Positions 34,301 through 47,576 are shown, counted from the first letter of the stretch. The stretch: DNA of 64,000 bases from Branchiostoma floridae (GCF_000003815.2 NC_049987.1:17897959-17961958), one strand, 5' to 3'. The notes: generated by a model not told the origin, from the letters alone. A program made the numbers and translations.

Positions 34301-34750
34301 CGCTAGGAGTATTCTTCAAGGAGACCAACTGTTTGTTGTCGTTACCTTTTGTGACAGTCATAGGAAAAGAAAATGCCGTTATGCATTCAGAAAGAAATAT
34401 GAATAAGATCTGACGCTTGCACCATGTCCTTAAACGCCAGTCACATTATGTAATATGCAAAACAATCTAAAAAGTAATTGCAAATGCTTCTTTGAAAGTC
34501 AGTGATTTCAGACATCATCTTTCATCGTAGAATGATGTCATGAATAAAGGATTCGGTATCTAGGTATTTAGTATGCTTAACGATGCCAAAGCTCTATTGA
34601 CGTCTCAGGCGTCAAGCACAAGATATCAAATGCGTTTTTTCAAGACAACGCTAGAGGGCCTACATAGACGTGTAACTCACATCAAAAGTTGCGTGAAAGT
34701 CTTATATGAAGAGGTTCTATTGTCAAACACTAAAATCCCTCCCATATATG
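31340..34750. other. Intergenic region upstream of gene B, no gene seen
   Basis: Contains the presumed promoter of gene B near 31340-31400 (only a weak TATA-like GGTATATC) and otherwise short open frames without domain patterns, including a 142-codon one at 32823 that looks like chance. Confidence 0.4.
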
Positions 34751-34755
34751 AATTT

Positions 34756-35025
34756 GGGACCGCGTAGTGCAGCGGCAGCGTGTTCTGCTCGGGACCGAGA
34801 GGTCTCGGGTTCGAATCCGGCTGTCATGTTACCGATCTTGTGCGCTTGGGAAAGGCACTTTAAACGACTTTCCTCATTTTACTCAGGTGAAAATGAGTAC
34901 CTTAGCTTCGGCTAAGGCCGTCCCTCGGATAGGACGTTAAATGGAGGTCCCGTGTTTGGGAAGAGCCACACCTCAAGCACGTTAAAGAACCCACCACACG
35001 TGCGATGGCGTGAGGGATAGATATA
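34756..35025 (+). mobile_element. tRNA-headed SINE
   Basis: A box GTAGTGCAGCGG and B box GGTTCGAATCC (34808-34818), followed by the family blocks GAAAGGCACTTTAAACGAC, CCTCGGATAGGACGTTAAAT and CACGTTAAAGAACCC, shared with the copy at 43420. Confidence 0.85.
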
Positions 35026-35159
35026 GGTTTTGGCGTGTGTTCAGCAGTAAAACTTTAAATTTCAAAAGCGTCATCTAGCGTGAAAATGTAAAAAGACATA
35101 CGTGAATGAAACAATTCACTGAACAAAAGGCTATCATCTTACATACCGGAATTTACCTC

Positions 35160-35411
35160 AATGGTCTTAAATAGTAAATACAAATACATTATGACACGTG
35201 ACAACCCCTCTACGGTATACATCGGAAAATGTATTAAAGAATGTCTAGACGCTAGAAATTCCTCCAATGACTGTAAAAGACCAATTTCATCCCAGACTAT
35301 GAAGCCTTGTATTAAGTAGATTAGCCTTACAGAACTGTAGTTATGTATCAGTATGTACAATGCTTTGTACCTTGTACAATTGTTGCGTAATAAATCTATA
35401 TCCTTAAACAT
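35160..35411 (+). mobile_element. Non-LTR retrotransposon 3' fragment, plus orientation
   Basis: Plus-strand reading YKYIMTRDNP... IGKCIKECLDARNSSNDCK matches the minus-strand fragment at 35629-35838, followed by the tail TTGTACAATTGTTGCGTAATAAA. With the next entry it forms an inverted pair about 100 bases apart. Confidence 0.7.
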
Positions 35412-35513
35412 TCATTGTCACAAAGCGCTGAAATTCTTTCCTTTTTTCTAATTGCTAGAAGTGATTACAATCAGTTCCAATTCAAAACGTAATATATACA
35501 TATATATATATAA

Positions 35514-35880
35514 CTTTATTGCACAACAATTGTACGGGGTACAAAGTAAGGCATCTACATAACTACAGCTTAACTTAAGGCTTATCTAACTAATACAGGA
35601 GTTGTAGTATGGGATAAGTTTCTTACAGTCATTGGAAGCTTTTACAATCATTTGAGGAATTTCTAATGTCTAAACCTTCTTTGATATATTTCCCTATATC
35701 TGCCATGCAGGGATTGTCACATGTCATGATGTATTTGAATTTGCACTTCAGGTCCATTGAGATAAATCCTTGTGTATAAAATGACAGCCTTCTGTATAGA
35801 GAATTGCGTATATCAGAATATTTGGGACATACAACCATAAAGTGATATTCGTCTTCAATTAACTCTGGACAGAATCATAT
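35514..35880 (-). mobile_element. Non-LTR retrotransposon 3' fragment, minus orientation
   Basis: Minus strand encodes EDEYHFMVVCPKYSDIRNSL and IGKYIKEGLDIRN, the cysteine-containing C-terminal end typical of non-LTR reverse transcriptases, then a stop and the tail TTGTTGTGCAATAAAGTTA running into (TA)n. 5'-truncated, as usual for LINE copies. Confidence 0.7.
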
Positions 35881-35889
35881 AAGTATCTG

Positions 35890-37600
35890 GTTCTGGTAAA
35901 ACGTAATACAATGTTCTCTTCAAAGTTGATGAAGTCAAGAACACACAACGATAGACCATTATTTCGAAATATATTCGCATTTTATTATCTTATTCGATTG
36001 AGCCCCTATATTATCATTGACACACTCACTTTGATACGAAAAGCTTATTTACGTTGCCAACGGAAATACGACTTCTTTGTTAGATTTGACAAATTTGTGT
36101 CTATGGTTTTTTTTAACTTCTTCTGTACGTCCTCAATATTCTACAACTTTCGTCTGTTAAAATCTACATACGGACGACCGCTTCAAATAGACAGAGCTTA
36201 GTGGTCAGCTAATCTCTCCATACCATTAATGTTTGGATGGCAAACGAAATGCACAATTTATTTCACCAAACCTTCGTCTTTCTTTGACAGTCACTATCAT
36301 TGCAAATACATTAAACCCCATTTTTAAAGCCGTTGTCATCCGTATCATAGTTACAGTTTTTCTACCAATTAGTGAGTGTCTTTTGTGTGGGTTAATGTAC
36401 TCTCATTAAGACCATTATCAGAGGTTGTCAAAGAGATAACAATAAATACCTCTGTCGCTTAAGAAGACCATCCTTACAGAAAAGAAGATTCGACAATCTT
36501 TTGTTGACCATTCCGCAAGCATGTTACGCACTACGCAAACAATCCTTGAAAGCTATACCAGACTCAATACTTTTACGTCATTTGCGCATACTAAGTTTGT
36601 CTCTCTACCGGCATACCGTTCGTTTGTTCTAGTTGACCACGTTACGAGTCTTATGATAATCGTAGTGGCGGAGATCTTATGAAACACAGTTCGCCTAATC
36701 ACGCAACATTCCGCTGGGCATTAACTAAACAGCTATTTCTGATAAGGCCACAGCAAATAAATGTAATGTATGGCATCTCCTACAGATTACAAATCTATTG
36801 TCATAGCACAGAATTAACAACAACAAAGATGAACAAAAAAGCATATTGCAAAAGCAAAAATGCATAATATTTCGAAATTGAGAGTATGCACGCCTGCACT
36901 GCAGCAAGAAAGCGACAAAACGTTGTTTAACAGTGCAGAAGCCTTTTTTTGCTGTATAGACGTGTTTAAAGTGACACTTAAGTGTGATAGCCAAGTATCA
37001 CTATTAATGGATACCTCTCTTCTGTCACTTTTACATGTACGTTCAGGGCTAGCAAGCGACATATCAAACCAGTTTTGGTATTTGCTTGTCTTGTTGACCG
37101 TCTGTTAGAGAAAAAAGAAAGTTTTTTCGAAGTCAGGCGAAAATCAATGCGCACAAGGATGCTATCCACAAAGCATACTTGCCGTGGCCTTATACGTGCG
37201 TAACAATACGGTAAATGATTAAGTACACAGTCCACACCTCGTGTCCTAATTGATACACAAGCTAGGGCGTTGATAATAGTTAACCTCTCCTTGTGTATAA
37301 TATTTGCTCAGGCCACGTTTCTGAATGCAAAGGTCACCCGCGGGTCCTTGGGGCCATGCGCAGGGCAGTGCGCATGACTGTGTGCCGCCATGTTTGCTAA
37401 GGTAGTTAGTTGCCATTGTTAGTTTTGTGGATGTTGAATAACGTCACATTGCGTTCATTCCTCAGGACAATTGTGTAAGAGAAGGCGAAGGCCTATGTAA
37501 GCTTGGACGCGGAACTTAAAACGGTGGTGTCTTTCCACGGCGTTCACTTTTCAGTCCTACAAGTCCAAGCAAGCGGTCTTTCTAAAGAAACTATTCCGTC
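35890..37600. other. Intergenic region upstream of gene C
   Basis: No gene found. The last 350 bases (from about 37300) are GC-richer and probably hold the gene C promoter; a TATAAAAAAA 22-29 bases before the ATG is too close to be its TATA box. Confidence 0.4.
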
Positions 37601-37645
37601 AACTTTTATAAACATTCTATAAAAAAAGCGGCAAAATATACTGCG

Positions 37646-40600
37646 ATGGCGAGTGTTATATTTCTTCTTTGGTGTCTTCTTGCTTCTTTTGAAGGTAAGT
37701 GTGCTTTTTTTCTCAACGTTTGATAGTTCGTTGTTCTGTAAGCTGATTTTATTTGACAATAAATCAAAGTACAGCGACCCTTATCATCCACTTGAAATGA
37801 CAGTATGTTTGGTAGCTGTCTATCGTAGTGAATATGTCTAGTAAAGCACAAGCTTCCTACTGAGAAGCGTGAACGACTTAGAGCTGTTTAAGTTATTGTG
37901 ATATATGTGCCAAGAATAGAGCAGTTTTCAAACCAACACAAAAGCAGTACAAACAGAACATATACTTCTATACAACTACCCTAAATCTATTACAATTAAG
38001 ATGTCATGATTGTACAAATATCTTTTGTGTATACTTTAGAATGTATACCTTTAAGGGGGTAGTTTACCTAGGTGTTTAAGAGGGAGGAATTTGACAAGGA
38101 AACTGTGTGGATTAGAGGCGAAAACAAATACTTCAGACTACTTTAAGTAGTTGAAGTGTCTATCACTATGTGTTCGTTCGGCCATTTTTAATTAAAGTCT
38201 GTGGACAACAATCAGAATGTTTATGCTGTGAAGGCCAGCAAACGTAACTTTCTAACCGTTAAAGCTTACAATAAAGCCTATTTGATGTTTGGTTGTAGTA
38301 AACTAGTCTACATATTTCTAAATATTATGTATGTAAACGACTGAACAAACTGACTGGTGATTCATTGTATGTGGTGTTGTTTAAAGGTATTTCGATGTCA
38401 TTCTACACTTTGAAAAGGCCTTCGACAATCATTCCTTTATTTTCACCTGTTTTTGCTGACGTTTGTCCCACGCCTATTTAAGTTTATACTTCTTGTGTTC
38501 TTGTTGAAGGATTGGAATCAGAATCTAATGGCGTGTTTGTACGTGTTGTTGGGCGGTTTGACAAAGCACCATTATGAGTCAGGTGAACTATTGACCTGGG
38601 GATGGTAATTTTCATCGATCAATACTTTTTAAAAGTTTGTGATGTCGGACGATTAAATGAACAAATTATTGTCAACGTTGGTATTTTGGTGACGGAATAG
38701 AATCATACCACACAGGAAAAACGTAGGATATAGTATATCTGTATATTAACAAGAATAGTAGTCTACATAGCATTTATGAAAACTCTGTCACTAAATTGAA
38801 AAAAAAAAGCAAACGGGCTGAACAACCAGATGGAAAAGACTGTTTGTCAGTTTGGCGGCCCTCATTTCAGTTTAATGTTTTTGCGACTTGTTTTTCAAAC
38901 TTCTAAATGTAACCAAAAGGCATTGAAACTTGTGTATTCATTCATGGCAAGGACCACCTAGATTGTGAATCGTGTAAATCGTGAATTGGGTATTTTATTG
39001 CAGCAAGTAAGACTGGGTAAATTTTCTTCATTTCAGCATGTTGGCTAATATTTCATATTACCCTATCAGTATCTTGTTTAGGACTTAATTGTCCCCTTAG
39101 ATGAATGTAGGATCTATTTCAAAAACAATATTTAAAAAAAATAGCCTAATTTTCATTGTCATTATTTCGTCCAGCCCGGTAAAAAGATGTGATTTCTAAT
39201 GCAGAATATCTGATTATACAATGATTTTTAAAGTTCCCCATAATTCATTTAACAACTTAACAGCTGTATAATTCTTAGCGTAGAATAATAGTTAAACTGC
39301 GAGGAAACTTTTTGTGCACACTTTCTTTTGCTTCAATTGCCATTCAATGTCCTGTTGAACTTATTCCATTGCTAATCCTGACTTAATCCGGTTAAATACA
39401 TAACGCTTCCAATAGTGACAATACCGAAAAGACCTGGACGTATCTCTACATTGAAATAACAATTAAAATCCTCTAGACAACAAAAGAAAATTATCCAAAC
39501 GTATTTTGCTTTGAATGTCATTTGATATCCTGTTCAAATTCCGTTATTTCAAGGCAACGGGCTTTTTATGACTTTATATGTTCTTTAAATCAATTAAAGA
39601 GATATAAAATTTCAATAACAAAAAGATTAATGGATAAGAACGATGTTGGAATAACGCTTTTGCCATCCTCTAAACAACAAAAAGTAGATTTTAGCAAATC
39701 TTGTTTTCTTTTCAATGTCATTCAACATCCTGTTTCAAATCTTTTTTTTTACAATGAAACATAAAGTTTCGAGCTTAAACCAATTAAAGGACACATTGTA
39801 TTTCCAATACCACATAGATTAGATGTTTAGGTTTCTTTATTCTACCGCAAAGTAGTGGTTTATGCATAAACTACTTTACAGATCAAGTTTTCAATAACAG
39901 TAAGATCAAGGATTAATTCTATATTGGAATCGCAATATTGCTTTGAGGAGAGATCCTTACTCGTTCCATCGTTCCGTCCCCCCAAGGTATTTCGCTGACG
40001 TATTTCAATCGTTGCGGGTGGCGTTTGTTTGTGTCGAAATCGCCTAAAGAATATTGAAACACGCCGTGCTGGCCCAGGTTTATTGCAGAATGCTTCGTAG
40101 TCATGAGTTCCCAACTGTTCGTGGCGTTATGTGTGTCACTTTGTTGACTCGTTGCCTTGGTAACATAGATTAGACCTGTTTTTCTCAACAAATGGAAGCC
40201 GGCTGCGCTTCCATACCTTTGCCACTAACTAACAAAAAATATAAAATACATTATTTTGATGCAATAAAACGACGTTAACCCCCCCCCCCTTTAACTTATA
40301 TTTTCACATACCGTGTTGTCATCTCTATCTATATGTCAACCACATTTCGTAACTGAAGTTTGGAAACAACTCGTTCGGTATTTGGTAGAGTAGACGTCAT
40401 GGAAACAAATCTCGTCATAAGCACATTTCTGTTGAACAAACATTCATGACAATACACGAAAAGCTCCCTGTCGATTATGTAATGAAAAAAGCCAGGTGTG
40501 TTACGCCTGCACTGGCAATGCTTTGGAGGGTAGATTATATGCAAGATATATTTCGGACAAGTGAATGATAATAATCTTATTTCATCACAAAACAATTGAT

Positions 40601-43600
40601 GCAAACCATGTGTTATACTTTTCGTATATTTTATACCTCTGAAAATAAATACAGACTAGAGCTACATGTAAAATCACAAGGTGTCCCCACACCATTCTTG
40701 CTGTACAGCGCCTATCTCCTTTTTTTACGGTCACTGGGCAAAGTAAGTAATAATGAAAAATTATTCTNNNNNNNNNNNNNNNNNNNNNNNNNNNNNNNNN
40801 NNNNNNNNNNNNNNNNNNNNNNNNNNNNNNNNNNNNNNNNNNNNNNNNNNNNNNNNNNNNNNNNNNNATAATCTGAGGGGCGAACTTAATCGTTCCTTAG
40901 GTACTCATCTTCTAGTGCCGCAAATGGGTGGAGTTGTTTAGAATTCGATCTCCAAGCTAACATTATCTGTGACATGGCACCCCTAGTTAAGTCTAGTCGT
41001 TATACCCCCCTCACAGTAGGCGAAAATTGATCGGACGACGAGTCTGCGAGCTCTACATTACGAGGAGGTATGACCCTGACGGGATGGGGGAACTCTGTCA
41101 TTTCTTCGTCGGCAGCAGGATCATGCCTCCTCGTAATGTAGAGCTCGCAGACTCGTCGTCCGATCGATTTTCGCCTAATGTGAGGGGGGTATTACCAGAC
41201 TCCATAGGTCGCTGGAGAAAAACGTGAAAATGGAACGTAAGGAGTAAGCCGGCAAGAGAAGTACAGCCGGTTAGGGAACAGCGCTCGTCGGCTATACTTC
41301 TCTGGTGGACTGATTCCTTTATTTGTTCAATTTCTACGAGTTTTCCAGCGACCTATGTAGTTTGATAAAGAATAGTAAAGTCGGCACTTATAGGGCATGC
41401 GGTTTTGAATAATGAACTTTGTAATGCAGTCATTTCCCAACCTTGTAAAACTATTCACGGTTGATCGAATTCCGTTAGGGCGCGGTCGTGACAGAACCAA
41501 CCACTGACATGGATCCAAAACAGCATTTTGTGCACCAAGACAGTTGAACTTTGCAGGAGACGTACATTTTTGTCCTCCAAAATGCCCGAAGTTAGCAATC
41601 ATACGACGATCTCACGATCTATGACTATGTGACATCGCCCTTTTACAGTACAAAGTTGTTAAGCACTTGGCTACATTAATGCAACATTGATATTTTTAAC
41701 TTCAAAACTTTAACTACGTAATAATTCACAATTAAATCTCACAGCGTACCATTACCACTATAAATGTGTTCTCATTATTATAAAATAATTCTCTGCAAAC
41801 TTAGTTATCGCCGCTTAGGTTAAGTGGATTAGCTAATTGCCCATTTATATAGCTGGCTGAGACCGGGTTATCTTTTTCTATGTGACCTGGGGTAATAATT
41901 TGTACTTTGTGACGCAAATGAACCCTATCAACGAAGGTATACTTCGCCTCAACAGCGGTAAACAACATTAACATGTCAAAGATAAAGACTTATTGTCCGG
42001 GCACTTAAAGTTGAAGGCCTCGCTTGTGAAAATTTATAATGCTCACTGCACAAATACATTCGTTACGCATGTTAAATCATGCCTAAGATGTTTGTTTTTT
42101 CACGAAAGTACATATACTTAATGCTTACAGACTCTTTACAGAGTGATTTACCTATGAGTTAAGAATAAGATTTCGTGTAGTGCATGACAGTTCAGATTTA
42201 TTTTTCGAGGACTTGCATGATTGCAAGAGATATTCGTTTTTGTATCTACAGTAAATTAGTGCATATCACATCTTCATTTTGCACACAGCAAATTGACCCT
42301 ATCTTGTTGAATATATAGACAATTAACTTAGATTGCCATTAAATTGATATTTATAGGTACACTAAGCTCATTGCACCATTGAACTTTGCATCTAGGCTTA
42401 TACATTCCCTATGTATCTTTTTAAATCCCAATTAACTAAAACACTGCATGGATAAATATTTGACAAGTTACAAACAAAAGAAATTCTTGATTTTCATACG
42501 TTTGTTGTATTCAACAACAGTGTAGGGTGTTCAACAACATTTTCTCTTTTTAACGCCAACTACTTCCTTGATTATTTGTATTTGTATACACCCCCCCCCC
42601 CCCCCTCATCCCAAAATGTCGATCATATGCAGCTAACATATCTTTCCTTGTTTTTGTTTCCATAGCCGCTTACGGTGCCGATTCGGGTTGCGGTGGACCC
42701 CGTGAGCTCACCGCGGATAGCGGGACCTTTTCCTCGGCTAACTACCCTTCACCGTACCCAGCCAACCTCACTTGCGAATGGCTCATCTCACCCGGCCCGG
42801 GTAAGGTCACCATGCTGCAGTTCACCGCAATTCAGATAGAGGGCGGTTTTCGTCCAGGCGAATGCCCCTACGACTCCGTGACGGTGTACGATGGAGGGGA
42901 TGCCAGCGGGCCATCGCGAGGGGCGTACTGCATGACCAACGTACCGCCGCCGGACCTGGTCTTCTTCGGTGACGTTTTTGTGGTGTTCACGTCTGACGAC
43001 AGGAACGCAATGCCTGGTTTCTCAGCATGCTACTCTACTTCAACGCCACCATCACTTCCGACACCATGTGACAATGGTAAATCATTTTCCTGTTATTGAT
43101 ATCAATTCAGCCCATATCTAGAAATCATTACATTGTGTTGGTGTTCATAAATGTTACCAATGGTCCACAATGATCAAATTTCATCAATCATTTCTTGACT
43201 TATCATGTTTCAAAGTCTTCCAAACAAAGCCCCTTTGGTAAGCACAGACTCACGTCATTTATTACTATTCACAACATCATCCCTAAATGGTAACCATTAT
43301 ATACAGAAAGGTGCATACAAAATCAAATTCTTCTGCAATGCCGAGGAAAGCCGCAAGCGGCCCAAAGTCAAATTGTCAGTAGATCAAGCCATAACGCTAA
43401 CACCTTACTAAGATTAATTTGTGGGGCCGCGTAGCACAGTGGTAGTGTATTCGGCCCGTGATCGAGAGGTCGCCGGTTCGAATCCGCCTACCGTGTTGCC
43501 GGTCTTGTGCCCTTGGGAAAGGCACTTTACACGACATTCCTCACTTTACTCAAGTGAAAAATGAGTCGTCCCTCGGATAGGACGTTAAATGGAGGTCCCG

Positions 43601-46205
43601 TGTATGGGGAGAGCCATACCCCATGCACGTTAAAGAACCCCCACACGTGCGATGGTGCGGTGTGCGTTGGTGCAAAATCCTTCTGTCGGGAGTTGGTGAT
43701 TCACTTCAAATCACCCGGATGGAGGCCTGGCGAACCTCTGTCTCGTATCAGCCACATGGTGAATTACATCATTCACCCGGACGGGAGACCTGGCGCATCC
43801 CCGTCTTGTAATTAGCCTACGAAAGGGTATGTCACCCCGTAAGGGGCGGTATAACCCCGTCGTGTGTAGACATGTGCGAACATGTCTACATTTGATCACG
43901 TCGACCGATGATGATGATGATGATGACTAAGATTAATTGCAACAAAACTAAAACTTCTTGAGTTACACTACTGTTACATAGCTTAACACTTATCTTACCT
44001 TACCTTACCTAGCTTAACACTAGTGAAAACATCTAAGTCCCAATTTTAGTCCATAATTTGCTAAACCTAATGTATTAATGTATCTATTGTCAAGTTTTAT
44101 TGCATGATTATTTTATTGACAGGTGGGCCACAACCGCCGACACTCCCACCTCTGAGACCTGTCACCGCCTGGGTCGAGTCAGGCTGCGGTGGTCCACGTG
44201 ACCTCAGCGGCCCTAGCGGTTCCTTCTCATCACTGCAGCACCCTACCACCTACCCGCACTCCCACCACTGCGAATGGCTCATCACCGTCGACCCTGGTAT
44301 GGTCGTGACGTTGACGTTTGATGCGTTTGACGTGGAGCATCACGACACGTGTTCGCGCGACAGCGTCCTCGTGTACGACGGACCGAACACCTCTTCGGGG
44401 CTCATCGGGGAATACTGCGGGAACGTCCCGCCCAGGAGAATCGTGTCGTCCGGTGAACAGCTGTACATTATCTTCAACACCGATAACGCCAACGCCTCGA
44501 CAGGATTCTCAGCGAGTTTCTTGTCAGCTGATCCGAGTACGTGACCATTGTACTGTCAAATTCCATCCAGTCAGATTTCCACATGCATTGTTGAACGGCT
44601 ATTGGATACGTTACAAGGACAATTAGCTCAAAATAACTTTTTATGGCCATAGTAGGATGTAACAGAAGTTGATTTTTACCTAGTTACAAGTGCTGAAATA
44701 AAAGAATTCCCCTTCCTTACCATTTTAACAATTACATGCAGCGAAACCCCTTCGTTAACGGAACCCTATCCTGAGGCGTCGCCAAAAATTTATACAGAAA
44801 GTGAACTTGATCTTTATTTTTCTATCGATCCTTTGATTTGACGTCTAGAATGATCCACTTAATTACATTTTAATTTCTACTTCAAGGGTTAACATTTATC
44901 TCCTGCAAAATACAGGTCAAGTGACGGATCTGCCTACAACAGCCACGAGCAGAAGTCACGTGACAACGGCAGATGGCAGCCACTTGACTCAGCGACCAAT
45001 GACAGGTCTGTATGTCAAATTCGTTTTTGACCTTTTGATCTGTCCTATTGGATGCTTGGACACGAAGAAACATCAAGAACAAGTGACATCATAACAATGG
45101 TAGCATGATTAGGACGCATGCGTAATGTCTCCGGTTTGATACATGTTGACATGGTCCATGGTTGCTTGCCTTTGTGATACCCATATTGCCATGCGTCTCC
45201 CAGCATGCAAAGGGACTTGTAAAATAGGCATTGTGTAATTGTAATATACTTCGTGCGAGGAGACAGCTATCATCGATCAAATATCAATTTTCAGAGTGCA
45301 GAATTAATAAGAAACGTGATTTGGGGATTTATAAACAGTATAAACAAGTCTAATCCAAAATTTAATGTTGCTACCAAACGCCGTTTGCTAAAGACCGACA
45401 AAGAACTTGTCATACCTAATGGCCTCAGCAAGCAAGGTTTTTACTAAAAACAGCTAATTCATGCATATAGTCCATAATGCAAATAAATAAATTCTTGAAT
45501 GGTCCTAAAAACCAAACACGCTGTGTCCCTTCAACAAAGGCCACGCACTCACAGTCTTTTAAGTCCTAAAGCGTTTTCTTCTTGCTATGTCGCTGTAGTA
45601 TTTCTGTATGGACACTTGTTACCATGGTAACGGGGACGTCAGGAAGATAAGCTCAGAGGTTTAAGGATAATGTGAACTTAGTGTTTCAATTACTATGGTG
45701 AACATGTATTATTTTGTTTAAAGACATGTAAAAGAAGGACCTTGCATTCTAAATAGTTACTAAAGCATAAGAATAATGCTCTGTAGCTACTGGGAATCGT
45801 AAAAGTCTTAATTGTAAGAATTAACCCAAAGAACAAAATTTTATCTTTCAATCAAATTCAAAAGGTTGAATGGTGAAGAGGGAATGAAGGCCTTCATATA
45901 GATTTCCCGGCAATTATTTTCTTAAAATTTTTATCATAAAAATATTCTACAATCTGTTGACAAACTTGATTGGTTCAATATTTTTGCTTTTTGCCCTTAT
46001 TTGTTTTCTATATTGCACCGTTGTAATCATCTTCAAGTTGATTCTTGGAAGAAAAGGGTAACAAATGAATTAATTCTTTCTTCTTTTTCTAGACCGCACA
46101 ACTGAAGAAAGTACTCGTCCAGCTGGAGGGGCACGGAGCAGTTTCCAGGCGACCCATATCGCCTGGATGTTAGTGATGGGGATTGTGTGGATGTTTCTAT
46201 GGTAG
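37646..46205 (+). CDS. Gene C: two-CUB-domain, probably GPI-anchored surface protein
   Basis: Five exons with GT/AG borders, all phase 1-1: 37646-37694, 42666-43076, 44123-44536, 44916-45005, 46093-46205. Total 1077 nt, 358 aa plus TAG. Exon 1 is a signal peptide (MASVIFLLWCLLASFE). Exon 2 is CUB1, starting SGCGGPRELTADSGTFSS, with CEWLI, YDSVTVYDGG and FTSDDRNAMPGFSA. Exon 3 is a Pro-rich linker plus CUB2 (SGCGGPRDLSGPSGSFSS, CEWLITVDPG, SVLVYDGP, FNTDNANASTGFSA). Exon 4 is a short Ser/Thr stalk. Exon 5 ends in the hydrophobic IAWMLVMGIVWMFLW with no charged residue after it, which fits a GPI-attachment signal better than a transmembrane anchor. AATAAA at 46699. CUB domains bind proteins or sugars, often with calcium; the partner here is unknown. 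Intron 1 is 5 kb and contains an assembly gap. Confidence 0.92.
39961..40138 (-). other. Possible isolated coding exon in gene C intron 1
   Basis: The minus strand has an open stretch containing NSWELMTTKHSAINLGQHG, YSLGDFDTNKRHPQRLKYV and EIPWGDGTMER followed by a good donor A|GTAAGG, and a poor acceptor before TGACACACAT. Residue use looks more protein-like than nearby frames. I recognise no family and no neighbouring exon; it may be a pseudogene remnant. Confidence 0.25.
40768..40867. other. Assembly gap, exactly 100 N
   Basis: Fixed-length gap in intron 1 of gene C, about 130 bases before a MITE. Confidence 0.99.
41001..41192. mobile_element. 192-bp MITE with long inverted repeats, copy 2
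   Basis: Second intact copy of the 5244 family: TATACCCCCCTCACA and GTGAGGGGGGTAT at the ends, arms GAGTCTGCGAGCTCTACATT and its mirror, and a diverged centre. Found in gene C intron 1, so the family is dispersed. Confidence 0.85.
43420..43925 (+). mobile_element. Full-length tRNA-headed SINE with 13-bp target duplication
   Basis: GTAGCACAGTGG (A box) and CCGGTTCGAATCCGC (B box) at the start, then GAAAGGCACTTTACACGAC, CCTCGGATAGGACGTTAAAT and CACGTTAAAGAACCC, a long body and a (GAT)n tail. ACTAAGATTAATT flanks it at 43407-43419 and 43926-43938. It is inserted in intron 2 of gene C. Confidence 0.93.
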
Positions 46206-46698
46206 AGTTAGCGTCTATTGGGCATTTGCGATCACGTGACTATGACTTAGGAATTGTCTGCCATATTGAGTGGAACCAACCAACATGGTGATTATGACGT
46301 CACGTGCAAATCCCTATGTGGTCGTGCGCAAAACATCCATGGATGAGGTTATTGTTACAACCCCTTCGCTAATATCATGAACTATATATATTTTGTAGAC
46401 TAACGTTTTGCGAAAATTGACAGAAGATTAGATTGAATGGCCATTGATTGCACCACGCCTTCTTCCATTTGTGACGAAGCCACTTCTGATGATCTGTTTT
46501 AGCACTTTTGGGGAACGCTTGTGTCAGGAGGTCGTTTTATTTTTATTCTATGTATCTCTTCCGAAATTGTGTTGTTTACATTTTTCTTAATTGCCAGTGC
46601 CCGAATGTCAGCTTTATAGTACTGTATATATTAGTCCTTTTTTTGAATATTCTGTTACACCATTATATCAAGTGCACTAAAACATAGAGTTGTTTTTC

Positions 46699-46704
46699 AA
46701 TAAA
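46699..46704 (+). terminator. Polyadenylation signal of gene C
   Basis: AATAAA about 490 bases past the TAG of gene C, followed by a GT/T-rich stretch (ttgttttgtctgtgt), the usual context for 3' end cleavage. Confidence 0.6.
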
Positions 46705-47444
46705 TTGTTTTGTCTGTGTCACCATGAAACTTATTTCTCTTTGAGTTTTTTTTCACAATTACTGAGTCGTTGACTCAATCTTAATGCTTGTTTAAATGAA
46801 ATACGTCTCCATTATGGCCAGTGGGAATTTTTACATCTGTTTAATGCACACTTTTGTTATCTAACTTTTAAACAAACATTCTATCCATATAACATTTGAT
46901 AGCAGAGTCGAGCAAGCAGACCCTTTATTTGTAGATTCTTTAAAAGGAAATGATGCAACAAGAAGTGATGCAACGTCTTTTCTATGTCTAGTCCTAATGC
47001 TTTACAACCCCGTTTAGGAGAGTATATATATAAGAGCTTCAAATTCACGCGCTTTAAACGAAAAATCCTGACTCAGATCGTAAATCATTTCTCCTATTTC
47101 TGGCATAGTTGATTTGACAACCGTGCATTTCTATTCCAATCTGAGATATATTAGGAACCGTTGTTATATGAGAAGTATCAATTGTAATTTTTTGACAATG
47201 GTAATACCAATGTTCTAATGGGAGGGTCTGCATGTGCGTTCGCCTGCTTTGGTTATTTTGAACTTTAATTGCACTTGGAACTTTGTATTCGTAACAGCAG
47301 TAGTATATAGAAAAAAGTATTTTGGTTATTTTCCCATTTGTGCATATAAGCATCGTTGATTCACCCATAGCCTTATCCCCGGTTAAAATATGGGCATGGA
47401 AGAAACTTAATTACACTCGCCTTCGCTGCAGCCAACCGATGATG

Positions 47445-47452
<8 letters not shown>

Positions 47453-47512
<60 letters not shown>
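47453..47512. repeat. TA dinucleotide microsatellite
   Basis: About 30 uninterrupted TA units between the 3' ends of genes C and A. Confidence 0.97.
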
Positions 47513-47515
<3 letters not shown>

Positions 47516-47570
47516 GGATAATAGATAAATACAAAAAAGACGGTCATCCACTGATATATGCAAGCACTAT

Positions 47571-47576
47571 TTTATT
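47571..47576 (-). terminator. Polyadenylation signal of gene A
   Basis: AATAAA on the minus strand about 100 bases past the TAG of gene A, just before a TA dinucleotide repeat. Confidence 0.6.

Noticed and set aside
34756..34840. tRNA gene
   Set aside because: A and B boxes are present, but the anticodon arm and acceptor do not pair and the sequence continues into a SINE body seen in other copies.
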